From: an uncultured Saccharospirillaceae bacterium | GTDB taxonomy: Bacteria; Pseudomonadota; Gammaproteobacteria; Pseudomonadales; Natronospirillaceae | Assembly (NCBI GenBank): GCA_913063165.1 | Contig: CAJXZL010000023.1 | Coordinates: 1-36,645 of the forward strand | Reading direction: 5' to 3' | Length of the DNA stretch: 36,645 nt | Shown here: one piece after another, positions 8,516 to 20,915 of the stretch | Layout of the letters: each line of letters starts with the position of its first letter | Position numbering within the stretch: position 1 is the first letter of the stretch | Notes under the pieces: generated by a model | Told to the model about the DNA's origin: nothing | Databases searched by the model: none | Seen by the model: the letters and a program-made list of their open reading frames with translations, nothing else | Made by a program: the position numbers and the translations under genes

Positions 8516-9796
8516 ATGTCCAGGTCAGAAACGTTATTCGAGCGCGCCCAGCAACACATTCCAGGCGGTGTAAATTCACCCGTGCGTGCATTCAAGGGCG
8601 TGGGCGGAACCCCCATTTTCTTCAAAGCTGCAGCAGGCGCCTATTTAACAGACGAAGACGACAAACAATATATCGACTACGTACAGTCTTGGGGCCCAAT
8701 GATCCTTGGCCACAACCACCCAGCCGTTGTGGGTGCAGTAACAGACCAGTTGGCCAAGGCCATGAGCTTTGGCGCACCAACCCTGCTTGAAATTGAAATG
8801 GCTGAAACCCTGTGCGAGATTTTGCCGTCTATGGACAGCGTCCGCATGGTGAGCTCAGGCACAGAAGCTACCATGTCGGCGATTCGTTTGGCACGTGGTT
8901 ATACGGGCCGGAACAAAATCGTTAAATTTGAAGGCTGTTACCACGGTCACGCTGACTCATTGTTGGTGAAAGCCGGTTCAGGCGCCCTGACCTTTGGCCT
9001 ACCGAATTCTCCCGGTGTTCCTGCTGCCATGGCAGAACTGACCCTGACCCTGACCCACAACGACTCTGCGCAAGTAGAAGCCTTGTTTGCTGAAATGGGT
9101 GAAGAAATCGCCTGCATCATCGTTGAACCAGTCGCTGGCAACATGAATTGCATTCCACCAGAGCCAGGTTTCTTAGAGACACTGCGTCGCGTCTGCGATG
9201 CTTCTGGCACGGTGTTAATTTTTGATGAAGTGATGTGTGGATTCCGTGTGGGCTTCAATTCAGCACAGGGGCGTTTCGGTATCACACCTGACCTCACCAC
9301 TTTAGGCAAGGTCATCGGTGGCGGTATGCCAGTAGGGGCATTTGGTGGTAAGAAAGCCATCATGGACCACCTCGCACCAACCGGTCCGGTTTACCAAGCG
9401 GGCACACTGTCTGGCAACCCACTGGCAATGGCCGCTGGTTTGGCTACCTTGGCAGAACTTAAGGCACCGAGTTTGTATGATGACCTGACAGACAAGACCA
9501 CCCGCCTGTTGGCTGGATTACAGGCAGCTGCAGATGCCGCTGGTATTGGTTTTACGACCAACCAAGTGGGCTCTATGTTTGGCATGTTCTTCACCGACGA
9601 AGCAAAGATCAGCCGGTTTAGCCAAGTCATGAAGTGTGACACTGCACGCTTTAATGCATTTTTTCATGGCATGCTAAAACAGGGTGTCTATCTGGCGCCT
9701 TCTGCTTTCGAAGCGGGCTTTATGTCTACAGCACATACGGATGCCGATATTGCCGCAACCATTGCCGCGGCGACCGCTGTATTTGCTACCCTGTAA
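8516..9796 (+). CDS. hemL: Glutamate-1-semialdehyde 2,1-aminomutase
   Basis: PLP enzyme of the C5 heme pathway that turns glutamate-1-semialdehyde into 5-aminolevulinate. The 426-residue protein starts at ATG 8516, with AAGGAG 7 nt upstream (a TTG two codons earlier is less likely). It shows the N-terminal [12 protein letters not shown] motif, [16 protein letters not shown] for the cofactor phosphate, [12 protein letters not shown], and the Schiff-base lysine in [17 protein letters not shown]. The coding region contains a short exact tandem repeat (CTGACC three times near 9038-9056) encoding LTLTLT. hemJ lies just upstream but behind a terminator. Confidence 0.97.
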   Translation: MSRSETLFERAQQHIPGGVNSPVRAFKGVGGTPIFFKAAAGAYLTDEDDKQYIDYVQSWGPMILGHNHPAVVGAVTDQLAKAMSFGAPTLLEIEMAETLCEILPSMDSVRMVSSGTEATMSAIRLARGYTGRNKIVKFEGCYHGHADSLLVKAGSGALTFGLPNSPGVPAAMAELTLTLTHNDSAQVEALFAEMGEEIACIIVEPVAGNMNCIPPEPGFLETLRRVCDASGTVLIFDEVMCGFRVGFNSAQGRFGITPDLTTLGKVIGGGMPVGAFGGKKAIMDHLAPTGPVYQAGTLSGNPLAMAAGLATLAELKAPSLYDDLTDKTTRLLAGLQAAADAAGIGFTTNQVGSMFGMFFTDEAKISRFSQVMKCDTARFNAFFHGMLKQGVYLAPSAFEAGFMSTAHTDADIAATIAAATAVFATL

Positions 9797-9815
9797 GAAG
9801 ATTGCAGGACCCAGA

Positions 9816-9853
9816 GTGGCACAGCAATGCCTGTGTCACTCACTTCATTTTTC
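9816..9853 (+). terminator. Probable terminator after hemL
   Basis: A 9-bp stem with one G-T wobble (GTGGCACAG / CTGTGTCAC), 6-nt loop, is followed after several bases by ATTTTTCT. The gap to the T-run makes it a moderate terminator. Confidence 0.5.
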
Positions 9854-9935
9854 TAGCGCAAAACTGCCCATCGCTTACCTGCCAACTTTTTTAATGACGA
9901 CCATCAAACACTTGCATTAGTGGCTTGAAAAATCA

Positions 9936-9964
9936 TTGACAGTAATTAGTTAGCTTCATATAGT
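9936..9964 (+). promoter_or_regulatory. tRNA-Leu promoter
   Basis: TTGACA (9936-9941), a 17-bp spacer and TATAGT (9959-9964) are followed by the GC-rich discriminator ACGCCCGC. This is a near-consensus sigma-70 promoter of the stringent type, placed about 28 bp before the mature tRNA. Confidence 0.85.
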
Positions 9965-9998
9965 ACGCCCGCATTCGATGAGTGCAGTCACTTCCTAA

Positions 9999-10085
9999 GC
10001 CTGGGTGGTGAAATTGGTAGACACGCTAGCTTCAGGTGCTAGTGGGGGTAACCCCGTGGAAGTTCGAGTCTTCTCCCAGGCACCA
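9999..10085 (+). tRNA. tRNA-Leu(CAG)
   Basis: An 87-nt tRNA with encoded CCA. The acceptor stem pairs GCCTGGG (9999-10005) with CCCAGGC (10075-10081), with discriminator A at 10082. The anticodon stem CTAGC/GCTAG encloses TTCAGGT with anticodon CAG at 10033-10035, which reads CTG codons. A long variable arm (GTGGGGGTAACCCCGT) and the TTCGAGTC T-loop confirm a class II leucine tRNA. It is a single gene, convergent with the Smr gene. Confidence 0.97.
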
Positions 10086-10120
10086 TTATTCCTTTCTCTT
10101 ATTGATATTCCACTGCAGCG

Positions 10121-10687
10121 TTATCTGGGCTGTTCTACTGCCTTTGCGTCACGCTTTTTGATTAGGACATAGGCCGCACCAGCGCCGCCGTGATGAGAGG
10201 GTGCTGACATAAAGGCCAACACTTCAGGTATTTCTCGTAACCAGCGGTTACAAAAACTTTTCAACAGTGCCGGCGGATCGCCTTGCTCGCCTTTGCCATG
10301 CAGCACGATAGCCAACCTGACATCGAATCGAAAACAATCCTGAACAAAGCGCAATAATGCGTTGCGGGCTTGTTCGACTGTTTTACCATGCAAATCGAGG
10401 CTGGCTTCCACCTGATAGGCACCCTGCTTGAGCTTACGCAACACCGAACGGTCAAGACCGGGTTTTAAATAACGCAAACTGTCATCAGGCTTCACCATTT
10501 GCAGATGGGACACATTGAGTGGGTTGTCTGCAGTCGCTTTGGCAATCTGGGCATCCTGCTTTCTGACCGACTGTCCAGGCGTCGCCTTCACAGGCGGGGC
10601 ACGGTGAACGCGCTTTACAGGCTTAGTGAGTGGTCGAACCCCAGCCATGGCACTGGCGAAATCTTCATTGTCATCATGTTCGGTCAT
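10121..10687 (-). CDS. Smr-domain endonuclease-like protein
   Basis: A small cytoplasmic protein with a C-terminal Smr domain, the family of MutS2 C-termini and SmrB ribosome-rescue nucleases. The signatures are LDLHG at residues 97-101 and HGKG at 130-133. The N-terminal ~90 residues are basic and look disordered. ATG 10687 gives 188 residues; a GTG at 10708 lacks a ribosome site. It follows aruB by 36 bp on the same strand, in the slot where Pseudomonas has aruE. It may be co-transcribed, but a link to arginine catabolism is not implied. Assignment to SmrA or SmrB is uncertain. Confidence 0.85.
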   Translation of the reverse strand: MTEHDDNEDFASAMAGVRPLTKPVKRVHRAPPVKATPGQSVRKQDAQIAKATADNPLNVSHLQMVKPDDSLRYLKPGLDRSVLRKLKQGAYQVEASLDLHGKTVEQARNALLRFVQDCFRFDVRLAIVLHGKGEQGDPPALLKSFCNRWLREIPEVLAFMSAPSHHGGAGAAYVLIKKRDAKAVEQPR

Positions 10688-10723
10688 AGCGACGTGTGCC
10701 TTTGCCACAAAATGTTTGGCCTA

Positions 10724-14588
<3,865 letters not shown>

Positions 14589-14600
14589 GGTGAACCTCGA

Positions 14601-15614
14601 TTATAAAGGGGAGTAGCGAATGAGATCGCCATTGGATACCTGCAGCTGGGTGGCGACTGAATCATCCAAACGGATGTGGTCACCAATGCCATCTACCAAT
14701 TTTCCAATGCCACACCGGAAATCCCCATTCTGGTTATTTGAAATGAGGTACTTCAAACCACCGACCAACTTACTGGTCGTGATTTCCTTTAGCTTACTGC
14801 TCGCAATGGTATGGATATTCTTGCTTGTGCTGGTAAGCACGGGGCCACCGTCAAAAATATCAACATACCGGCTCCTCTCGAAACCTTCTTTGAATAACAA
14901 CTGGCAGGTCGCTTCCGTGGCTGGGTGCGCCTTATTCATCGCCTGCTGAGCCTCTTCACTCAATAGCGTGACGTATATCGGATGCTGGGGCATCAATTCA
15001 GCGATAAAGGTTTTGCTCTTCACACCTACGTAATAGTCTGCCGTCGCAAAGTCGATATCAAAAAAGTTACGCCCAATGCTATTCCAGAAGGGAGAATCGC
15101 CCTTATCGTCTAGCAGCCCCTGAATTTCAGTTACCGTACGATCAGAGAAATCATCTGGATTCTGTGCCATGTACATAAACCGCGCCCGAGACAATAAGGC
15201 AAAATACGGTGTGCCTCGCAAATCCGGTCGAATCGCAAAAGAACGCAGGACCGTCGAACCGGTCAACTCATGCGATAGGTACAGGATCGACGTTGCAGTA
15301 TGAATACCGAGGTGATGGGAGGCGTGCACCAATTCTTCGATGCGATAATTGAAGAACGGATAGCCGCTACCTGCATAAGCATCAATACCAGATACCCCTG
15401 CAATTTCGCCGGTTTCTATGTGTTCCAGTACAAATATCAACGTGGCGTCTTGGGTGTTTTCTATATCACCCTGAAACGATTGGGTCGAGGTGTGCAACAG
15501 TTCACTGAGCTTATCGCGGTCTGAAGGCAGGGTGGTTACCCTGACTTCATAACTGGTATGCAATCGCTCAATGCCTGGAAGGTCCATAATGTTTGCTGGA
15601 CGTACGATATACAT
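14601..15614 (-). CDS. aruF: Arginine/ornithine N-succinyltransferase, alpha subunit
   Basis: Partner subunit of aruG and homologous to it over its full length. The 337-residue protein shows the MYIVRPANIMDLPGIERL start, VHASHHLGIHTATSILYLSH, and FIAELMPQHPIYVTLLS shared by both subunits. It appears to have diverged faster than aruG in its first half. The ATG at 15614 begins 14 bp after the aruC stop, so it is in the same operon. The alpha/beta assignment rests on gene order (aruC-F-G-D-B as in P. aeruginosa) more than on residues. Confidence 0.9.
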   Translation of the reverse strand: MYIVRPANIMDLPGIERLHTSYEVRVTTLPSDRDKLSELLHTSTQSFQGDIENTQDATLIFVLEHIETGEIAGVSGIDAYAGSGYPFFNYRIEELVHASHHLGIHTATSILYLSHELTGSTVLRSFAIRPDLRGTPYFALLSRARFMYMAQNPDDFSDRTVTEIQGLLDDKGDSPFWNSIGRNFFDIDFATADYYVGVKSKTFIAELMPQHPIYVTLLSEEAQQAMNKAHPATEATCQLLFKEGFERSRYVDIFDGGPVLTSTSKNIHTIASSKLKEITTSKLVGGLKYLISNNQNGDFRCGIGKLVDGIGDHIRLDDSVATQLQVSNGDLIRYSPL

Positions 15615-15628
15615 GGCTCAACTCCGGT

Positions 15629-16852
15629 TTAAGCAGCACCAACAACACGTTGAACCGCTTTCTCAATACGGCGAATGCCTTCAGCCATTTCATCTTCTGC
15701 CATGACCAAAGAAGGCAATAGACGCAATACGTTAGGTCCAGCCACGTGCAACATCACGCCTTCTTCGTAGCCAGCTATGACGAATTCTTTTGCACGGTTT
15801 TTGAATGCTTCGGTCAATTCACAACCGATAAGCAAGCCAACGTGACGGATTTCTGAAAACAGGCCATAGCGCGCGCCAATGTCGGTCAATGCAGCAACCA
15901 AGGTTTCAGCCCGCGCTTCAACGCCGGCCAACACTTCTGGCTTACTCAAAATATTAACGGCCGCTTCTGATACGGCACAGGCCAATGGGTTGCCACCAAA
16001 GGTAGAACCATGCGTACCCACCACAAATGACGCAGCCACCTTATCAGTTGCCAACATGGCACCAATCGGGAAACCGCCACCAAGGGCTTTTGCACTGGTT
16101 AACACATCAGGTGTCACACCATATTTTTCGTAGGCAAAAAGCTTGCCGGTACGGCCAACACCCGTTTGAATTTCATCAAACACCAACAGGGCACCATATT
16201 GATCACATAGGTCTCGTGCACCTTGCAGAAATTCTTGGGTGGCGGGATAGACGCCGCCTTCGCCTTGAATAGGTTCAACAATGACCGCACAGGTCTTGTC
16301 GCTCATCGCCGCTTTTAATGCTTCAAGGTCATTAAAAGGCACATGCGAAATGCCTTTAGGGGTAGGCTCAAAGCCTTCTTTGTATTTGGCCTGACCGCCG
16401 ACACTGACCGAAAACAGGGTACGGCCGTGGAAACTGCCATAGGTAGAAATAATCTCGTGCTTTTCTTCGCCAACGTGATCAAAGGCGTAGCGACGTACCA
16501 ATTTCAACGCAGCTTCATTGGCTTCAGCGCCAGAGTTACAAAAGAACACCTTGTCTGCAAAAGTCAGGTCAACCAATTTCTTAGCCAAACGCAGGGCTGG
16601 CTCATTGGTCAAGACGTTGGCGACGTGCCACAGTTGATCACCCTGCTCGTGCAATGCCTTTAACAATGCCGGATGAGAGTGCCCAAGAGAGTTCACCGCA
16701 ATACCAGCTACAAAATCGATGTACTCTTTACCCGACTGATCCCAGACTTTAGAGCCCACACCCTTTACTGGGATAATGGCTGCTGGAGAATAATTGGGGA
16801 CCATTACTTCATCAAACGTAGCGCGTGTTACCGATTCAACTGACTGAGACAT
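15629..16852 (-). CDS. aruC: Succinylornithine/acetylornithine aminotransferase
   Basis: PLP-dependent class III aminotransferase, third AST step (succinylornithine to succinylglutamate semialdehyde). It usually also serves as ArgD in arginine synthesis. The 407-residue protein shows the cofactor-site motif [19 protein letters not shown], the Asp in [15 protein letters not shown], and the Schiff-base lysine in [16 protein letters not shown]. The ATG at 16852 has AAGGA about 9 nt upstream. It is the first gene of the aruCFGDB operon, downstream of an ArgR-type promoter in the 130-bp gap after argR. Confidence 0.95.
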   Translation of the reverse strand: MSQSVESVTRATFDEVMVPNYSPAAIIPVKGVGSKVWDQSGKEYIDFVAGIAVNSLGHSHPALLKALHEQGDQLWHVANVLTNEPALRLAKKLVDLTFADKVFFCNSGAEANEAALKLVRRYAFDHVGEEKHEIISTYGSFHGRTLFSVSVGGQAKYKEGFEPTPKGISHVPFNDLEALKAAMSDKTCAVIVEPIQGEGGVYPATQEFLQGARDLCDQYGALLVFDEIQTGVGRTGKLFAYEKYGVTPDVLTSAKALGGGFPIGAMLATDKVAASFVVGTHGSTFGGNPLACAVSEAAVNILSKPEVLAGVEARAETLVAALTDIGARYGLFSEIRHVGLLIGCELTEAFKNRAKEFVIAGYEEGVMLHVAGPNVLRLLPSLVMAEDEMAEGIRRIEKAVQRVVGAA

Positions 16853-16895
16853 AATAAAGATTCCTTGATAAAAGGCCGATTAAATTGTTTTCACC

Positions 16896-16938
16896 ATTGT
16901 AAGGTCCTGCCCTGCTTTTGTTTTTCGGCATTGCGACA
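16896..16938 (-). promoter_or_regulatory. aru operon promoter with ArgR half-site
   Basis: On the minus strand TGTCGC (16938-16933), eight bases, then AA (16924-16923) matches the P. aeruginosa ArgR half-site TGTCGC-N8-AA as I recall it. Downstream is a good -10, TACAAT (16901-16896), but the -35 position reads AAAACA, far from consensus. A strong -10, a poor -35 and an activator site overlapping it are what an ArgR-activated promoter should look like. A second half-site of the expected direct repeat is not clear. Confidence 0.6.
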
Positions 16939-16982
16939 CTTACTTATAGAATAAACCAACGGGTATAGGTGAGAAATTGCCG

Positions 16983-17957
16983 TTAGTTGGGATTACTTTC
17001 GCCGCTGGCCAAACGTTGTTTCAAGCGACGTTCTTCACTGGGTGTTATATGAAATAACGAGCGGTACGCCGTACTAAAATGCGCGCCGCTGGAAAAACCA
17101 CAGCCATAGCCGATGTCTGCAATGCTATTGCTCGTGTTGAGCAACTGCTCTCGGGCCTCTCGCATCCGTAACTGTAAATAGTAGCGCGACGGCACGGTAT
17201 TCAGATGTTTCTTAAACAACCGCTCGAGCTGTCGGCGTGACATTTTAATATGAAAGGATATGTCATCGGTAGATAGCGGCTCTTCAATATTGGCTTCCAT
17301 TAGACTAAGTGCTTCGGCCAGTTTCGGTTGCTCTAACTTGGTCTGCTCAGACAAGGGGGTAATGACATTGCGCCCGGGCTGACCGATCCGCTCATGTAAA
17401 AAATGCTGCGACACCGCCTCGGCAATATCAACACCCTGTTGCCGCGCAATCATCCATAGCATCATATCCAGAGAGGCCGTACCACCGCGACAAGTCAGCC
17501 GGTGTTGATCAACGCAAAACGCATCTGTCAGTTGAATCACCGATGTAAAGGTTTCAATCATGGCATCGGGGTTCCACCAATGAATCACGGCGCGGTGGCC
17601 ATCTAGTAGCCCCGACTTGGCCAAGTCATAGGTACCTGAACTGATGCCGCCAATCATTTGCCCTACTGGTAATCGACGCAACCATGCATCTAACAAGGGT
17701 TGGTCTTGATAAGCCACTGGTGGGGCCCCAGCAATAAACCACACATCTTTGGGTGCCACATCGGCAATTAATTGGTCCATTAAAATCTGATTATTAAGCG
17801 AAGAACGAATAGATTTGGACGCTACACCCACATTTTCGACCGCGTAACGGGTCTCACCAGTCAACTGGTTACAGATCATCAAAGGCTCCAGCGCCGATAC
17901 ATAGGCGATGGATGAATAGCCAGGATTTAAAATAAAGCCTACGTCGTATTGCGCCAT
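16983..17957 (-). CDS. argR: AraC-family arginine-responsive regulator ArgR
   Basis: A 324-residue regulator with an N-terminal DJ-1/PfpI (GATase1-like) ligand domain (about 1-190) and a C-terminal AraC DNA-binding domain (about 220-315) with two helix-turn-helix units. LMEANIEEPLSTDDI, SRRQLERLFKKHLN and GYGCGFSSGAHFSTAYRSLF closely resemble Pseudomonas ArgR, the AraC-type arginine regulator, which is unrelated to E. coli ArgR. It lies 8 bp downstream of the IadA-like gene and directly upstream of aru. It probably activates aru in response to arginine; a generic GlxA-type regulator is the alternative. Confidence 0.85.
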   Translation of the reverse strand: MAQYDVGFILNPGYSSIAYVSALEPLMICNQLTGETRYAVENVGVASKSIRSSLNNQILMDQLIADVAPKDVWFIAGAPPVAYQDQPLLDAWLRRLPVGQMIGGISSGTYDLAKSGLLDGHRAVIHWWNPDAMIETFTSVIQLTDAFCVDQHRLTCRGGTASLDMMLWMIARQQGVDIAEAVSQHFLHERIGQPGRNVITPLSEQTKLEQPKLAEALSLMEANIEEPLSTDDISFHIKMSRRQLERLFKKHLNTVPSRYYLQLRMREAREQLLNTSNSIADIGYGCGFSSGAHFSTAYRSLFHITPSEERRLKQRLASGESNPN

Positions 17958-17965
17958 ATCAGCTG

Positions 17966-19150
17966 CTATTTAACCTCAAAAGTACCCAATTTTAGGAGCA
18001 CACCATCATGCATCATCCACTGCCCCCGACAGATCACCGTTTGAATATCCAGTGAGTCTGCATCGAGCAGCAACACATCGGCGAAGCTCCCCTCGGCAAT
18101 GGTACCTGTGTCTGCCAATCCCAAAATCTCGGCCGGTGTTTGCGTTAGGGTTCTCAGCAGTTTTTCAGGCGCGATACCCAGTGTCTGAACCCCATAGACC
18201 CATTCGGTGTGCAACGAAGCCATTTCACCCACCGTTAGCGCCACCAGGTTACCCGCATCGTCAAATACCGGAAGGCTGGCATGACCGTCCGTACTCATTG
18301 ACATGTGAGACTCAGGAATTCCAGCTGAAAGGCCGCGCATCACGGCTTCAGACGCCCGTACCTCGCCACCCGCCAAAATGGCGTCGGTGGTGCTGGCGGT
18401 GAAGTCGATATAGCCGCCGCGTTTTACATGCTCAAATCCAGCCAATAACAGGGTGGCATTGCGATTAATATGGGTCGGATAGAACTGGGACAGTGTGACA
18501 TCATGACTGGCCACTGCATCCCACAGAGGCTGCAACAGACTCGGCGCGTCACCGACATGAATTGACACAACGCCACGCTTTCCAGACAACATGCCTGCCA
18601 CGCGGGTCTGGGCCGCTAACTGGGCTAATTGGGTCGCATCGGGCTGGCTACTGCGGTGATCAGAAATAGCCACTTCACCCACACCAATAAATTCGGGGAT
18701 AAACAGCAGATCATCTTCGATACTCGCCATCAAACTTTTTGCGGGTAAATGATAAGAACCGGTGTGGCACACCACATTCAGACCTTCTGTTTTAAGCGCA
18801 CGTGCTTTGGCAATGAGGTTTTGATGGCTACGCGTAATCGCATCGGTGCCCAATACTCCTGTGACGGTCGTGACACCGGCCAAAATCGCATCCGATAATT
18901 GCATTTCTGGTGTGCGGGTATGAAAACCGCCTTCCCCACCCCCACCGGTTATGTGCGTCAGTGCATCAACAAAACCAGGCACCAGCCATTTGCCTCGCCC
19001 ATCAATTACCCGGCAAGCGATATTGGGCACTGGCAGCTGAGGCGCAATCGCCACAATGCGATCACCCACGATCATCACATCCAGCTGCCCGAGTGATTGC
19101 GGCGCATAGACTTGCGCGCCTTGAATGAGGGTAATAGACGACTGACTCAT
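17966..19150 (-). CDS. iadA: Isoaspartyl dipeptidase-like amidohydrolase (IadA family), altered metal site
   Basis: Amidohydrolase-superfamily protein (394 residues) most like IadA, which cleaves beta-aspartyl dipeptides. Kept features are GGGGEGGFHTRTPE, VLGTDAITRS, TGSYHLP, ISDHRSSQPD, HVGD (H198), PTHINRN (H227) and the Asp in STDGH (D288). By eye alignment to E. coli IadA two metal ligands differ: the first His of HxH is L64 (H66 remains), and the carboxylated Lys is E159. This could mean a mononuclear site like that of NagA. The ATG overlaps the ugpQ stop (ATGA) and argR follows after 8 bp. The setting suggests release of arginine from beta-Asp-Arg; activity is unproven. Confidence 0.82.
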   Translation of the reverse strand: MSQSSITLIQGAQVYAPQSLGQLDVMIVGDRIVAIAPQLPVPNIACRVIDGRGKWLVPGFVDALTHITGGGGEGGFHTRTPEMQLSDAILAGVTTVTGVLGTDAITRSHQNLIAKARALKTEGLNVVCHTGSYHLPAKSLMASIEDDLLFIPEFIGVGEVAISDHRSSQPDATQLAQLAAQTRVAGMLSGKRGVVSIHVGDAPSLLQPLWDAVASHDVTLSQFYPTHINRNATLLLAGFEHVKRGGYIDFTASTTDAILAGGEVRASEAVMRGLSAGIPESHMSMSTDGHASLPVFDDAGNLVALTVGEMASLHTEWVYGVQTLGIAPEKLLRTLTQTPAEILGLADTGTIAEGSFADVLLLDADSLDIQTVICRGQWMMHDGVLLKLGTFEVK

Positions 19151-19893
19151 TTGGCGCCCCTTGACTGCAGCGGATTCAAAAATCGGTCTGGAAAATCAGT
19201 AAAAATGCCGCTGACACCCCATTGCGCCAACTGTTTCGCCCGTACCGGATCATTGACTGTATATACACGCACTTTCCAGCCTTCAGACAGACATTCTTGT
19301 ACCCAGTCTTCTGTAATAATGTCGTCATCAATGTGGACTGCCTCAGCAGACACCGCCCGCGCCCAGCCCTGCCAATGTGGCAAGGCATTCTCCAATAGGA
19401 TGGCTGTTTTCAATTCGGGGTGCTGTTCATGTAGCAACATAAGCGCACGGGGATCGAAGGAACTGACTATGATGCGCTCAGCGGGGAATGCCGCCAATAC
19501 GGGGCTAGCCGCGGCCACCAAATCTTCGGCTGACACTGCCTCGTGCTTTTTTAGCTCCACATGAGAGCCACAGCCACGTGCTTGTAAAAATGGCAACAGC
19601 GCAGCGAACCTGACCATACGCTGGCCCTGATATTGTGGTGAAAACCAACCGCCCACATCCAATCCAGACAACATTTGCCAGCTGTGCTCGGCCAATACAC
19701 CCGTGCCATCGCTACAACGGTTGAGCGCATCATCATGAAAAATGACCGCCTGCTGATCGGCCGTCACCACCACATCATATTCGATCCACGGCACCTGCAA
19801 ATCCGCAGCCAACGTAAACCCCGCCATGGTGTTTTCTGGTGCCAAACCTGCGGCCCCACGGTGTCCAATAATCTCTAATCCAAAGGTACCCAT
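19147..19893 (-). CDS. ugpQ: Glycerophosphodiester phosphodiesterase
   Basis: Cytoplasmic GDPD enzyme that hydrolyses glycerophosphodiesters to glycerol-3-phosphate and an alcohol. The family core is clear: IIGHRGAAGLAPENT at the N-terminus with catalytic HR, the EYDVVVTADQQAVIFHDD segment with the second catalytic His, HVELK, and VYTVNDP near the end. ATG 19893 gives 248 residues, as in E. coli UgpQ. The frame runs upstream to an ATG at 19941 that lies in a TATGAT -10-like element, so it is less likely. There is no signal peptide. It is the first gene of ugpQ-iadA-argR, overlapping iadA by 4 nt; a metabolic tie to them is not obvious. Confidence 0.9.
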   Translation of the reverse strand: MGTFGLEIIGHRGAAGLAPENTMAGFTLAADLQVPWIEYDVVVTADQQAVIFHDDALNRCSDGTGVLAEHSWQMLSGLDVGGWFSPQYQGQRMVRFAALLPFLQARGCGSHVELKKHEAVSAEDLVAAASPVLAAFPAERIIVSSFDPRALMLLHEQHPELKTAILLENALPHWQGWARAVSAEAVHIDDDIITEDWVQECLSEGWKVRVYTVNDPVRAKQLAQWGVSGIFTDFPDRFLNPLQSRGAK

Positions 19894-20015
19894 TACATTT
19901 CCACTCGCCTTACTGATACCATAACCACCCGAACAGATCATAGCCCCTAACAGGACGCTGTCTGGTCCGACATCCGAAGCAATTGATAAAGCCGCAACCA
20001 GGGAAAACTTGCATT

Positions 20016-20885
20016 ATGAACGCATGGATATTGGCGTTACGACCCAAAACTTTACCGGCGTCTATTAGCCCAATATTGGTAGCCAACGCACTGGGTTGGA
20101 ACACCGATTATAATTGGCTGGTCGCCGTTTTGACTATGTTAACAGCGTTAACCCTGCAAATCGCGGTGAATTTCGCCAACGATTACTTTGACTTTAAGTC
20201 AGGCGTCGATACTGCAGAACGCCTAGGGCCGCAACGTGCAACCCAATCGGGACTCATTTTACCCCAGCACATGCGCATGGCAACGTTCGGCACTTTGGGC
20301 CTGGCTATTGTATGGGCGGTGGGCTTGATGATCGAAGGTGGCCTGCCCATCATTTTACTGGCTTTGGCTTCCACCATTGCCGTGCTCTGGTACAGTGGCG
20401 GCCCTTGGCCGTTGGCGTCATTGGGCCTTGGCGAGATTGTGGTCTTCCTGTTTTTTGGCTGGGCTGCCGTCTTGGGCACCGAGTTTCTACACACTGAACA
20501 ACTGTCACTTTCGGGCTGGTGGCTTGGTACACAGTTAGGCCTGATCAGTGCCGCCATCATGTTAGTCAATAATATTCGCGATCATAACACTGACAGCCAA
20601 GCGGGTAAGCGCACGCTCGCCGTCAGAATCGGACTCACACGCAGCCACAGCCTGTATCGCTTTCTATTGATAACGCCCTTCTTCATGCAGGCATTGGCCT
20701 TCATCGTAACAGGCAGTTCCGTTGCCGCAGTATTACCTTTTCTAACAGCCCCCATCATGATTCGTCTCATTCGACAAATGGGCGAGCGGCAGGGCGAAGC
20801 GCTGAATAGTCAACTCGCAGAAACAGCTCGGCTGTTGGCCCTGTTTTCGTTAACGCTTACCATTGGCATTATTATTGGCAGCTAA
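20016..20885 (+). CDS. menA: 1,4-dihydroxy-2-naphthoate polyprenyltransferase
   Basis: Inner-membrane prenyltransferase (UbiA superfamily) that attaches the isoprenoid tail to DHNA, making demethylmenaquinone. It has about eight hydrophobic helices. The Asp-rich site is NDYFDFKSGVD near residues 55-65, and the second is NNIRDHNTDSQAGKRTLAVR. ATG 20016 starts MNAWILALRPKTLPAS, the usual MenA N-terminus, and gives 289 residues; a TTG at 19983 is open but unlikely. AGGGAA lies about 12 nt upstream. It implies a menaquinone branch for anaerobic respiration, but no other men gene is in the window. Confidence 0.9.
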   Translation: MNAWILALRPKTLPASISPILVANALGWNTDYNWLVAVLTMLTALTLQIAVNFANDYFDFKSGVDTAERLGPQRATQSGLILPQHMRMATFGTLGLAIVWAVGLMIEGGLPIILLALASTIAVLWYSGGPWPLASLGLGEIVVFLFFGWAAVLGTEFLHTEQLSLSGWWLGTQLGLISAAIMLVNNIRDHNTDSQAGKRTLAVRIGLTRSHSLYRFLLITPFFMQALAFIVTGSSVAAVLPFLTAPIMIRLIRQMGERQGEALNSQLAETARLLALFSLTLTIGIIIGS

Positions 20886-20915
20886 TCGCCCACGGCCAGA
20901 TAGGACAACCATCAC

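Noticed and set aside
9038-9056. CTGACC tandem repeat in hemL
   Set aside because: Only three units within a conserved coding region; it encodes LTLTLT and looks incidental.
8947-9363. 138-codon minus-strand frame inside hemL
   Set aside because: It lies wholly within a well-supported gene in another frame and shows no family resemblance.
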